The translations under genes and the position numbers were made by a program. Of a stretch of 45,783 bases of DNA, positions 24,298 to 32,105 are shown one piece after another (the first letter of the stretch is position 1; each line of letters opens with the position of its first letter). The notes under the pieces are model-generated. The model saw only the letters and a list, made by a program, of their open reading frames with translations, did not search any database and had not been told where the DNA came from. The stretch comes from Rhizobiaceae bacterium (lineage in GTDB: Bacteria; Pseudomonadota; Alphaproteobacteria; Rhizobiales; Rhizobiaceae). The DNA lies in NCBI GenBank assembly GCA_030065115.1, contig JASJDO010000003.1, forward strand, positions 1-45,783, read 5' to 3'.

Positions 24298-25551
24298 ATG
24301 AAAAGACGGCAGTTTTTATCTGGCCTTGCGGCTGCAGGAGGCGCTTCACTTGCAAGCCCTGCATTGGCCGAAAACCCTATTGCTGCTATTATCAATTCCT
24401 CTCGACGTGATAGCTGGGAAGATCAATTTGATGCGCGCCGAGGTGATGCAAAACTATCTTCAACCAAAATCCCGATTTTTTCTCCGCAAACACCGGTGTT
24501 TGTCGAGCGCGCAATCAATGAATATCGCCAGTTGGCATCAGCTGGTGGATGGCCGGTAGTCCCGGCAAACAAAAAGCTGAGTCTTGGCGCGCAATCTCGC
24601 AATGTAAGCTTGCTGCGCAAGCGGTTGATCGCTTCCAAAGACCTAGATCCAAGTGCCGGTCAAAATTCTGATGTGTTTGACACTTGGGTCGATGGTGGCA
24701 TTAAGCGCTTTCAGGCACGTCATGGCCTTCCAGCAGACGGCGTTGTCGGCAAATATACATATGCAGCCATGAATATCCCGGCGCATATTCGTCTTGGCCA
24801 ACTGGAGACTAACCTCGTTCGGTTGCGTTCAATGTCAGGCTTCCTTGGTGAGCGCTATGTCATGGTAAATATTCCTGCAGCACAAATTGAGGCTGTTCGG
24901 AACGGCAGGGTGGAATCACGACACACTGCGATTGTCGGCAAGACAGATCGTCAATCTCCAATCATTGCATCCAAAATCCATGAGCTGAATCTCAATCCCT
25001 ATTGGACATCACCCGTTTCCATCATCAAGAAGGACCTGATTCCTTTGATGCAAAAGGATGCGACCTATCTGACGCGGAACAAAATCAGGATTTTTGACTG
25101 GAACACGAAAGAGGAGATCGCACCGGAGAGTGTTGATTGGAATTCTGACGAGGCAGTTCAATACATGTTCCGTCAGGACCCCGGCAAGATCAATGCCATG
25201 GGATCGGTGAAGATCAACTTCCCGAACCCGCATGCGGTCTATATGCATGACACGCCTCAACAAAGCCTGTTCTCACGCTTGTTGAGATTTGAGTCATCCG
25301 GTTGTGTTCGCGTTCAAAACGTGCGCGACCTGATCACCTGGTTGGCTAATGAGACGCCGGGTTGGGGTCGCAGGCAGATTGAGCGCACGATTGAATCCGG
25401 TGATCGGGTAGATGTGCAGCTGGCCAAGCCTGTTCCCATTTACTGGAACTATATAACTGCATGGTCTACACAAAACGGTGTTGTTCAATTCCGCGACGAT
25501 ATTTACAGCCGGGATGGTGCGGAAATTCTGGCTTCCAGCAATTGGAACTAG
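24298..25551 (+). CDS. ldtP: L,D-transpeptidase (YkuD domain) with Tat-like signal
   Basis: A 417-residue periplasmic L,D-transpeptidase that forms 3-3 peptidoglycan cross-links or attaches proteins to the wall. The N-terminus MKRRQFLSGLAAAGGASLAS carries a twin-arginine pattern (RRQFL). A peptidoglycan-binding helical domain lies at about residues 110-165 (VDGGIKRFQARHGLPADGVVGKYTYAAMN). The YkuD catalytic domain follows, with the MHDTP motif and nucleophile Cys336 in SSGCVRV. The usual SHGC is SSGC here, as in the YcbB-like long subfamily. The ATG at 24298 is preferred to the upstream TTG because it gives the signal sequence directly. It is preceded by ldtR and by repeated candidate operators, and followed by a strong terminator. 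Confidence 0.9.
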   Translation: MKRRQFLSGLAAAGGASLASPALAENPIAAIINSSRRDSWEDQFDARRGDAKLSSTKIPIFSPQTPVFVERAINEYRQLASAGGWPVVPANKKLSLGAQSRNVSLLRKRLIASKDLDPSAGQNSDVFDTWVDGGIKRFQARHGLPADGVVGKYTYAAMNIPAHIRLGQLETNLVRLRSMSGFLGERYVMVNIPAAQIEAVRNGRVESRHTAIVGKTDRQSPIIASKIHELNLNPYWTSPVSIIKKDLIPLMQKDATYLTRNKIRIFDWNTKEEIAPESVDWNSDEAVQYMFRQDPGKINAMGSVKINFPNPHAVYMHDTPQQSLFSRLLRFESSGCVRVQNVRDLITWLANETPGWGRRQIERTIESGDRVDVQLAKPVPIYWNYITAWSTQNGVVQFRDDIYSRDGAEILASSNWN

Positions 25552-25572
25552 CTTGTTCTTCGTTCATTCGAT

Positions 25573-25613
25573 CGGGGTGCGCGGTTTTGCCCATTGCGCA
25601 CCCCGTCTTTTTT
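25573..25613 (+). terminator. Terminator after ldtP
   Basis: A 10-bp GC-rich stem (25573-25582 with 25596-25605) with a 13-base loop is followed by TCTTTTTT. It ends the ldtP transcript before glyA. Confidence 0.9.
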
Positions 25614-25703
25614 CTGCATTCGCATTCTTCTACTTTAGTTAGCTGATCAATCGAAACTGATTGGCATCAGCTCAGGGATTTCAGTAATTTTGGAGGGGTT
25701 GCT

Positions 25704-26999
25704 ATGTCTGCCGCAAGTCTTGATAGTTTTTTCAATGCACCACTGAGTGAAATCGATCCTCAAATTCATGAAGCCATTCAACAGGAGTTGGGTCGTCAGC
25801 GCCATGAGATCGAGTTGATTGCATCGGAAAACGTGGTTTCTCGAGCGGTTTTGGAAGCACAAGGCTCCATCATGACCAATAAGTACGCGGAAGGGTATCC
25901 TGGCAAACGCTATTATGGCGGCTGTCAATTCGTAGATGTGGCTGAGAATCTCGCGATTGAGCGAGCTAAAGAATTGTTTGGCTGCCAGTTTGTAAACGTT
26001 CAGCCAAATTCAGGCTCCCAGATGAACCAGGCCGTATTTCTGGCTTTGTTGCAACCCGGTGATACATTCATGGGGCTGGACCTCAACTCCGGCGGTCACC
26101 TTACGCATGGCTCGCCGGTGAACATGTCTGGCAAATGGTTTAATGTTGTTTCTTACGGTGTGAGCGAAGACACGCATCAGATCGATATCAACGAAGTTGA
26201 AAAAGCGGCCCTCGAGCACAAGCCGAAGATCATCATAGCAGGCGGTACAGCTTATTCCCGCGAATGGGATTGGGCAGCTTTCCGCCGTATCGCTGATAGC
26301 ATTGATGCATATCTCATGGTCGACATGTCTCACATCGCAGGTCTTGTTGCAGCTGGCGTTCATGAATCGCCAATCCCGCACGCGCATGTGGTTACAACCA
26401 CCACACACAAATCCCTGCGTGGCCCCCGCGGCGGCATGATCATGTCCAATGATGAGGCGATCGCCAAGAAGATGAATTCTGCTGTATTCCCGGGCTTGCA
26501 GGGCGGACCGCTGATGCACGTAATCGCAGCCAAAGCAGTTGCTTTTGGTGAAGCATTGCAGGCAGACTTCAAAGAGTATCAGCAGCGCGTCAAAGACAAT
26601 GCTCACGCATTGGCATCGAGCCTGATGGACAACGGTTTGGATATTGTTTCCGGCGGTACAGAAAACCACTCAATGCTGGTCGACCTGCGTCCCAAGAAAG
26701 CGACTGGGAAGCGCGCTGAAGCGGCTCTTGGCCGCGCAAATATCACTTGCAACAAGAACGGTATTCCATTCGATCCTGAAAAACCATTTGTAACGTCCGG
26801 CATCCGCCTTGGTTCACCAGCTGGAACCACCCGTGGGTTTGGTGAAGACGAGTTCCGTGAAATTGGCAACTTTATCACTGAAGTACTGGATGGATTGATG
26901 GTGGCCAATGATGACGACGCCAACCAGGCCGTTGAAGCCGCAGTTCAGGCAAAAGTGGTGGAAATGACCGATCGTTTCCCAATGTATTCGTACATGTAA
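25704..26999 (+). CDS. glyA: Serine hydroxymethyltransferase
   Basis: A 431-residue PLP enzyme that interconverts serine and glycine while charging tetrahydrofolate with a one-carbon unit. It has the SHMT hallmarks [35 protein letters not shown], the PLP lysine in [16 protein letters not shown] and VFPGLQGGP. The length is normal. TGGAGG lies upstream of the ATG. It heads the glyA-nrdR-rib block found in many Rhizobiales. A strong terminator lies just after the stop and runs directly into the nrdR start. Confidence 0.97.
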   Translation: MSAASLDSFFNAPLSEIDPQIHEAIQQELGRQRHEIELIASENVVSRAVLEAQGSIMTNKYAEGYPGKRYYGGCQFVDVAENLAIERAKELFGCQFVNVQPNSGSQMNQAVFLALLQPGDTFMGLDLNSGGHLTHGSPVNMSGKWFNVVSYGVSEDTHQIDINEVEKAALEHKPKIIIAGGTAYSREWDWAAFRRIADSIDAYLMVDMSHIAGLVAAGVHESPIPHAHVVTTTTHKSLRGPRGGMIMSNDEAIAKKMNSAVFPGLQGGPLMHVIAAKAVAFGEALQADFKEYQQRVKDNAHALASSLMDNGLDIVSGGTENHSMLVDLRPKKATGKRAEAALGRANITCNKNGIPFDPEKPFVTSGIRLGSPAGTTRGFGEDEFREIGNFITEVLDGLMVANDDDANQAVEAAVQAKVVEMTDRFPMYSYM

Positions 27000-27028
27000 T
27001 CTGGTCAGCAGGAATTGCTGATGTTAAA

Positions 27029-27057
27029 AGCCTCTCAACCAAATTGAGAGGCTTTTT
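27029..27057 (+). terminator. Terminator after glyA, overlapping the nrdR translation start region
   Basis: AGCCTCTCAA (27029-27038) pairs perfectly with TTGAGAGGCT (27044-27053) around a 5-base loop, followed by TTTTTC. The right arm contains GAGAGG, the only ribosome-binding sequence available to nrdR, whose TTG start is at 27060. Confidence 0.88.
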
Positions 27058-27059
27058 CT

Positions 27060-27515
27060 TTGCGCTGTCCCTACTGCACCAATGACGATACACAAGTAAA
27101 AGACTCCCGTTCGACCGAAGATGGCAGTTCCATTCGACGGCGGAGAATTTGTTCGGCCTGCGGCGGACGCTTCACGACATTTGAGCGTGTTCAATTGCGC
27201 GAGCTCCGAGTAGCGAAGAAGTCAGGCAAGAAAGTCCTGTTTGATCGTGACAAGCTTGCCAAATCCATCGATACGGCAACCAGAAAGCGTGATGTTGATC
27301 CCGAAAAGCTTGAACGGATGATTTCTGGAATTGTACGTCAGTTGGAAAGCAAGGGTGAGGGTGACATCAAGTCCGATGAAATCGGTAAACTGGTGATGGA
27401 CGGTTTGAAACAGATTGATGAAGTAGCGTATGTCCGCTTCGCATCCGTGTATCAGGATTTTCAGGAGGCAAAAGACTTCGAAGGCTTCCTGAGCAAGATG
27501 GAAGAGGATGAGTAA
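27060..27515 (+). CDS. nrdR: Transcriptional repressor NrdR
   Basis: A 151-residue NrdR, the Zn-finger/ATP-cone repressor that senses ATP/dATP and represses ribonucleotide reductase genes. The zinc ribbon uses Cys3, Cys6, Cys31 and Cys34 (RCPYC... CSACG) and is followed by the ATP-cone ([20 protein letters not shown]...). The start must be the TTG at 27060: the family begins MRCP(F/Y)C and an in-frame TGA lies 15 bp upstream. The only ribosome-binding site, GAGAGG, is inside the stem of the glyA terminator. The stop overlaps the next start (TAATG). Together this suggests that nrdR is weakly or conditionally translated, perhaps mainly from readthrough transcripts. Confidence 0.94.
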   Translation: MRCPYCTNDDTQVKDSRSTEDGSSIRRRRICSACGGRFTTFERVQLRELRVAKKSGKKVLFDRDKLAKSIDTATRKRDVDPEKLERMISGIVRQLESKGEGDIKSDEIGKLVMDGLKQIDEVAYVRFASVYQDFQEAKDFEGFLSKMEEDE

Positions 27516-27880
27516 TGCCCTGGAAACGTATGGTCATGGAACTGGGCATGGGAACGGATATCCGTGGGTCTGATTATACAAAAGCGGCGACCCGTGCAGT
27601 CCACAATGCTTTGCGGCAAAACTCATTAGTGGTTGCAGATGCCTTCGGAAAACCGCGTGAAGAAATGCGAGTGGATATTCATATCGGCGTTCAAAACCCG
27701 GACGCAGTCGACAAACAGGCCGTTGCTGCCATGCTGCCCTATGGCAATGGCTCTGTGGAAGTGGTCAAAGGTGGGATGGATACGCCCAAAGACGATGGAA
27801 CGGTCGGAACCATAATGGCGAATGCGGCATTGATTGTGTATCTCGATTTGCTGGACGGTAAAGACTGGATCGCCTCATGA
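27515..27880 (+). CDS. Lin0512 family protein, copy 1
   Basis: A 121-residue protein of the Lin0512 family (conserved, function unknown). It starts WKRMVMELGMGTDIRGSDYTKAATRAVHNAL, the signature region with 'E.G.G.D..G.DYTKAA.RAV..A'. It continues with an alternating beta pattern, LPYGNGSVEVVKGGM and a C-terminal hydrophobic strand (ANAALIVYLDL). There is no signal peptide or membrane helix, so it is cytoplasmic. Its ATG overlaps the nrdR stop (TAATG) and its own stop overlaps the next start (ATGA), so nrdR and both paralogues are translationally coupled. The overlap makes the start certain. Confidence 0.85.
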   Translation: MPWKRMVMELGMGTDIRGSDYTKAATRAVHNALRQNSLVVADAFGKPREEMRVDIHIGVQNPDAVDKQAVAAMLPYGNGSVEVVKGGMDTPKDDGTVGTIMANAALIVYLDLLDGKDWIAS

Positions 27881-28218
27881 GCACGTTCAAGCGCATCATC
27901 CTTGAAATGGGAACCGGCAATGACCTTTACGGCGAAGATTATACCAAGGCAGCAAAGCGTGCTGTTCAGGATGCTATCCATCATTCTTCTCTAACCTTGT
28001 TTAAAAGTCTGGAAATCGATCCATCTGTTATGCAGATTGAATTGAACATTGCGGCACAGGAACCGGATAAGGTGGACTTGGAAGAAGTGGCGAAGGAGCT
28101 TCCTTATGGCCAGGTATATCCAAAGGCAGTTCACGGTGGTCTCAACATTCATGATGAAGTTACAAATCGCACCAGCGTAATCGTAAACGCAGGAATTATT
28201 GTGCGTTTGCCGATGTAG
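27877..28218 (+). CDS. Lin0512 family protein, copy 2 (paralogue of the preceding gene)
   Basis: A 113-residue second Lin0512-family protein, clearly related to its neighbour. Both share FKR/WKR...E.G.G.D..G.DYTKAA.RAV.(D/N)A at the N-terminus, a central helix/strand region, LPYG followed by a GG turn, and a final hydrophobic strand (VNAGIIVRLP). Identity is modest, so the duplication is old and the two copies have probably specialised, perhaps as two subunits of one complex. The start overlaps the preceding stop by 4 bp. A 151-bp gap without visible features follows before ribD. Confidence 0.85.
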   Translation: MSTFKRIILEMGTGNDLYGEDYTKAAKRAVQDAIHHSSLTLFKSLEIDPSVMQIELNIAAQEPDKVDLEEVAKELPYGQVYPKAVHGGLNIHDEVTNRTSVIVNAGIIVRLPM

Positions 28219-28369
28219 GACGACAAACTTTCTCCAAATTTAGGAAATAACTCAGCGTTTGTAACGGCTTATGTGAAATGCCGGAATCATTTTGGCAAAG
28301 CCTTCTGATCGCAAGTGATTTTTGCAATTCAAGCTAAATTCGCTTTTCCAAACTCCAAAAGTGCGGCAT

Positions 28370-29512
28370 ATGACTTCCATGAATACTGCGGGTGACACTC
28401 AAGCTCATGATAAGCGTTTTCTGGACGCAGCATTGCGTCTGGCGCGCAAGCATCAGGGCTTGACCGGCACCAATCCTTCTGTTGCCTGTCTACTGGTAAA
28501 AGACTTGGGTCATGGGCCTGTCGTTGTCGGATCAGCAGTCACAGCCCTGGGCGGGCGTCCACATGCTGAACCGCCAGCTCTGGATGAAGCTGGCGTGCAT
28601 GCAAAGAACGCCACTGCCTATGTTACTCTTGAACCCTGTGCCCACCACGGAAAAACGCCGCCCTGTGCGCAAACCCTGATCGATGCCGGCATATCCCGTA
28701 TAGTCACGGCTATTGCGGACCCTGATGAGAGGGTCAATGGGAAGGGTCATCAAATGATGGCCGATGCGGGCATTGAGATTTGCCAGATTGATGGTGGAGC
28801 TGCGGCCCGTCGTGTGATGGCAGGTTACCTTGCTGCCCGCTCCGAAAAGCGTCCGTTCGTTACGCTGAAACTGGCAATCACACCAGATGGCATTATCGGT
28901 TCGCGAAATCGGGGGAACATGAAAATTTCCTGCACGGCTTCTAACCGGCAAACGCATCTTTCACGTGCTCGCCATGATGCGATCCTTGTGGGTTCAGGAA
29001 CTGCAATTGCAGATGACCCTAATCTGACTTGCCGTTTGCCAGGTATGGAAACCCGGTCTCCCTTAAGGGTTGTTCTTGATCTCAAGGCTCGTTTGACCCG
29101 GGAACATCAACTGATCTCGCAAGCTATCCAGTTTCCTACCCTGATCGCGGGAAGCGCAGACGCACCAGCAGAATGGCAGGCTATGCTTAGGATGAGTGGT
29201 GTTCAGTTTCTTGCCTGTGAAACCCAGGATGGTCAGGTTGCATTGCCGGAATTGTTGGACGATCTTTACGCGCGCGGTATTCAATCCGTAATGGTTGAAG
29301 GCGGTGCAGCGGTTGCCAAGAGTTTTTTGGACGAGGACCTTGTGGATGAGATCATTGTTCATGTGGGTGGTGATCCGGAGTATCCCGAGACAGACATTTG
29401 CGCGGTCAAGTCTCCGCTTTCAATGCAAAATCTCCCTGCAAATTTCGAACTGTGTCAAACCCTTCAGTTTGGTGTCGATCAATCCCTTCGTCTTCAAAGG
29501 AAAAAGAACTGA
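28370..29512 (+). CDS. ribD: Bifunctional riboflavin deaminase/reductase
   Basis: A 380-residue RibD that deaminates and then reduces the pyrimidine intermediate of riboflavin synthesis. The deaminase half has the zinc site HAE (65-67) and PCAHHGKTPPC (Cys90, Cys99); the reductase half spans about residues 160-375 (FVTLKLAITPDG, DAILVGSGTAIADDP, VMVEGGAAVAKSF). The ATG at 28370 was chosen as the first Met ahead of the deaminase domain; the next Met three codons later is an alternative and no strong ribosome-binding site distinguishes them. The stop overlaps the ribE start (TGATG). I saw no FMN riboswitch consensus in the upstream gap. Confidence 0.95.
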   Translation: MTSMNTAGDTQAHDKRFLDAALRLARKHQGLTGTNPSVACLLVKDLGHGPVVVGSAVTALGGRPHAEPPALDEAGVHAKNATAYVTLEPCAHHGKTPPCAQTLIDAGISRIVTAIADPDERVNGKGHQMMADAGIEICQIDGGAAARRVMAGYLAARSEKRPFVTLKLAITPDGIIGSRNRGNMKISCTASNRQTHLSRARHDAILVGSGTAIADDPNLTCRLPGMETRSPLRVVLDLKARLTREHQLISQAIQFPTLIAGSADAPAEWQAMLRMSGVQFLACETQDGQVALPELLDDLYARGIQSVMVEGGAAVAKSFLDEDLVDEIIVHVGGDPEYPETDICAVKSPLSMQNLPANFELCQTLQFGVDQSLRLQRKKN

Positions 29513-30102
29513 TGTTTACAGGAATTGTAACGGATATAGGCGAAATCTCTTCAACATCAGAACTTCCTGAGGGAAAACGGTTTCGTGTTTCGTCTGGTTA
29601 TGACACGAACACCATCGATATTGGTGCATCCATTTCGCATGCAGGCGTGTGTTTGACTGTGGTCGAAAAAGGTGAAGATTGGTACGATGTTGAGGCATGG
29701 GAGGAAGCTCTTCGCCTGACAACGCTCGGAGCTTTAGGTGTCGGCGACAAGGTCAATCTGGAGCGCTCTCTAAAAATTGGCGATGAACTCGGCGGCCATC
29801 TTGTATCCGGTCACATTGATGGAAAAGCTCAGATTATCAAGATTGTGGAAGAGGGGGATGCCACAAGGTTTGTAATGAAAGCGTCTAATGATTTGGCGAA
29901 ATTTATTGCAGCAAAAGGGTCAATTGCACTCGATGGCACATCTCTTACTGTAAACGGTGTGAAGGGTAGCGAATTTGACGTGCTGCTAATCAAGCACAGT
30001 CTGGAAGTCACAACCTGGCAGTACCGAAAAGTGGGTGATGCACTGAACCTCGAAGTGGACCAGATGGCCCGATATGCTGCCAGATTGGCAGAATATATTT
30101 GA
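29512..30102 (+). CDS. ribE: Riboflavin synthase alpha chain
   Basis: A 196-residue riboflavin synthase that dismutates two 6,7-dimethyl-8-ribityllumazine molecules into riboflavin. It has two lumazine-binding repeats: MFTGIVTDIGEI ... CLTVVE ... GDKVNLERS, then GGHLVSGHIDG ... SIALDGTSLTVN ... GDALNLEVD. The ATG at 29512 overlaps the ribD stop and has AAAGGA upstream, so the two are translationally coupled. Known as ribC or ribE depending on nomenclature. Confidence 0.96.
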   Translation: MFTGIVTDIGEISSTSELPEGKRFRVSSGYDTNTIDIGASISHAGVCLTVVEKGEDWYDVEAWEEALRLTTLGALGVGDKVNLERSLKIGDELGGHLVSGHIDGKAQIIKIVEEGDATRFVMKASNDLAKFIAAKGSIALDGTSLTVNGVKGSEFDVLLIKHSLEVTTWQYRKVGDALNLEVDQMARYAARLAEYI

Positions 30103-30217
30103 AATGGTAACTCGTAGTATGTGAGGTCTTTCGCCAAACATTAACCAAAATGTGTAACTAAGACAGCACTACTGCTGTTACAGTGGGCATATTGGACGAG
30201 TCATTGGCTGGATTTTG

Positions 30218-31081
30218 ATGAAAAGTCTTTTGAAAATCGGTGCAGTATTGGCAACCGCTTTGGTTACGGCCTGTACGACCGCCAGCAATGAGGACGTGCT
30301 CACAAGTGCAATTGGCACGACTGATTCACAAACTGTTGGAACACCACAGCAAAATTCGATTTATCAGCAAGCTGGCGCGCCAGAGCCTCTAATCTATTCA
30401 GGTGTCAGACCAGAAACCCAACCGACACTTGGTCCTTCCATTGCGAGGCAGCCGGTTCCAGAAAATGCTTCCAGCAATGTGCCGCGTATCAGATCTGCAT
30501 TCACCTCCGAAAATCGTGCCTTTGGTCAACCTGCAATTGGACCGCGAGCAAACAAAACATACCTGATCAACGGCCTTGCGAGTAACATTGGCAATATCGG
30601 TATTGGGTTCACCAAACTATCGAGAAAAATTCCAGGATCCGTCTTGCACAACTACGCTTCCTTCGTTGAAAGCTCGACTGTAATCCGGTCAAGGGTGACC
30701 AAGGAGTTGAAAGCTGCTTATCGACGTAATCCTAATGTTGAAATAAACCTGATCGGCATCAGCTTTGGTGCGAACATTGTTACAATCATCGCTAATGATC
30801 TAAACCGTTCGAAAATTCCGGTGAACTATCTTGCGACGCTGGATGGCCCTGCCATGTTGCCGATTCCAAAAAATGTCCGGATTACCGATAATTTCACCTG
30901 CACCAACATCGACTGCTTTAGAACCAATACGAGACTTGGCTGGGGGAACAAGAAAACTGTCAAGGAATCGTTTCGCCTGAAAACGAGCCATATCCCGCTT
31001 GCAAGCCATCCGCAGGTACATACGCGCATCCTTCAGCAAATCCAATCACCACCGCCGTTTACAAACACGACATTCCAGTAA
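30218..31081 (+). CDS. Lipoprotein with hydrolase-like GxSxG motif, unknown
   Basis: A 287-residue predicted lipoprotein. The signal peptide ends in the lipobox VTAC with Cys19 as the lipidated residue. A ~90-residue low-complexity linker rich in Pro, Thr, Gln and Ser follows. The C-terminal domain looks like an alpha/beta-hydrolase fragment: strand KTYLINGLASN, then INLIGISFGANIVTII with Ser182 in a GxSxG elbow and ATLDGPAMLP. Two Cys (TCTNIDC) may form a disulfide. The last part has a His in HPQVH that could act as base. It resembles putative lipoprotein lipases/esterases of Rhizobiales, but I cannot assign substrate or activity. It lies between ribE and ribH with a 115-bp upstream gap of its own. 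Confidence 0.72.
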   Translation: MKSLLKIGAVLATALVTACTTASNEDVLTSAIGTTDSQTVGTPQQNSIYQQAGAPEPLIYSGVRPETQPTLGPSIARQPVPENASSNVPRIRSAFTSENRAFGQPAIGPRANKTYLINGLASNIGNIGIGFTKLSRKIPGSVLHNYASFVESSTVIRSRVTKELKAAYRRNPNVEINLIGISFGANIVTIIANDLNRSKIPVNYLATLDGPAMLPIPKNVRITDNFTCTNIDCFRTNTRLGWGNKKTVKESFRLKTSHIPLASHPQVHTRILQQIQSPPPFTNTTFQ

Positions 31082-31144
31082 ATTCTTTTCTTGTTTTCTG
31101 GTTCCAGCCGTGTTTTTACAACCCCTCACAGAAAGGGGTCAAAG

Positions 31145-31582
31145 ATGCCCGATAACGCTCATTTGCTCATCATCGATGCACCATATTATTCCGAAATCTC
31201 TGCCAGCCTGATGGATGGAGTAAAAGAGATATTGGATCATGCAGGCGCAACATTTGACTATGTAGCGGTTCCGGGCGTTTTGGAGATTCCAGCCGCCGTT
31301 GCAATGGCGGAAGCATCAGAAAAAAACTATGACGGCTACATTGTGATCGGCTGCGTGATCCGCGGTGAGACAACCCACTATGACATCGTAGCCAATGAAT
31401 CGGCTCGTGCTCTGATGGATCTGACGGTAGAAAAGAACCTAGCTCTTGGAAATGGGATCCAGACAGTCGAGAATGAGGCACAGGCCTGGGCCCGCGCAAA
31501 GAAGTCTGAAAAGAATAAGGGTGGCGGAGCGGCGCAAGCTGCACTGGCAATGATTTCACTCAAGCAGGAATTTTTATCTTGA
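31145..31582 (+). CDS. ribH: 6,7-dimethyl-8-ribityllumazine synthase
   Basis: A 145-residue lumazine synthase, the penultimate enzyme of riboflavin synthesis. Family motifs: [47 protein letters not shown] (catalytic His) and [12 protein letters not shown]. The ATG at 31145 has AAAGGGG upstream; an earlier in-frame start would add an unrelated 18-residue extension. The stop overlaps the nusB start by 4 bp. Confidence 0.95.
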   Translation: MPDNAHLLIIDAPYYSEISASLMDGVKEILDHAGATFDYVAVPGVLEIPAAVAMAEASEKNYDGYIVIGCVIRGETTHYDIVANESARALMDLTVEKNLALGNGIQTVENEAQAWARAKKSEKNKGGGAAQAALAMISLKQEFLS

Positions 31583-32052
31583 GTGAACCAGCCACAGCCA
31601 ATAAACGCGGTGCTGCGCGCCTTTCTGCCGTTCAAGCGCTCTATCAGATGGATATTTCCGGCGCAGGGATATCAGAGACCGTATCTGAATATGAGCAACT
31701 GAGGATTGGGCAGGAAGTCGACGGAGAAGAATATCTCGAAGCTGACCTGGCCTGGTTCAGGGGAATTGTGGCCGGCGTCGTCAATGAGCAAACAACGCTG
31801 GACCCGCTGATCCACGAAAAGCTGCCGGATGATTGGCCCCTGTCACGGATAGATATGCTTTTGCGATCCGTTTTGCGTTGTGGTGTATTTGAACTCATGA
31901 ACCGGAAAGATGTTCCTGCGCGTGTTGTGATCGCTGAGTATCTGGAAGTGGCCAAGGCTTTCTTCGATGCGGAGGAGCCACGACTGGTCAATGCGGTACT
32001 GGACAGCATCGGTCGCGATGTCCGCAGTGAGGATATGAAGCCGAAGAAATAG
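31579..32052 (+). CDS. nusB: Transcription antitermination protein NusB
   Basis: A 157-residue NusB, the helical protein that with NusE binds boxA RNA in rRNA antitermination. It begins [25 protein letters not shown], the normal NusB N-terminus with the Arg-rich segment, and ends with [18 protein letters not shown]. The start is a TTG that overlaps the ribH stop (TTGA); no ATG or GTG is available upstream of the conserved region, and AGGA lies about 10 bases before it. The ribH-nusB pair is conserved widely in alphaproteobacteria. Confidence 0.94.
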   Translation: MSEPATANKRGAARLSAVQALYQMDISGAGISETVSEYEQLRIGQEVDGEEYLEADLAWFRGIVAGVVNEQTTLDPLIHEKLPDDWPLSRIDMLLRSVLRCGVFELMNRKDVPARVVIAEYLEVAKAFFDAEEPRLVNAVLDSIGRDVRSEDMKPKK

Positions 32053-32105
32053 ATATTCTTAAAGCTGTGCAGCGTGGTTGACTTTGCCATGGCATTGGAC
32101 GAGGG

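Noticed and set aside
28219-28369. Possible FMN riboswitch before ribD
   Set aside because: The conserved RFN element blocks (such as AGGATG near the 5' side and the GGTGAAA-type core) are not seen in this gap.
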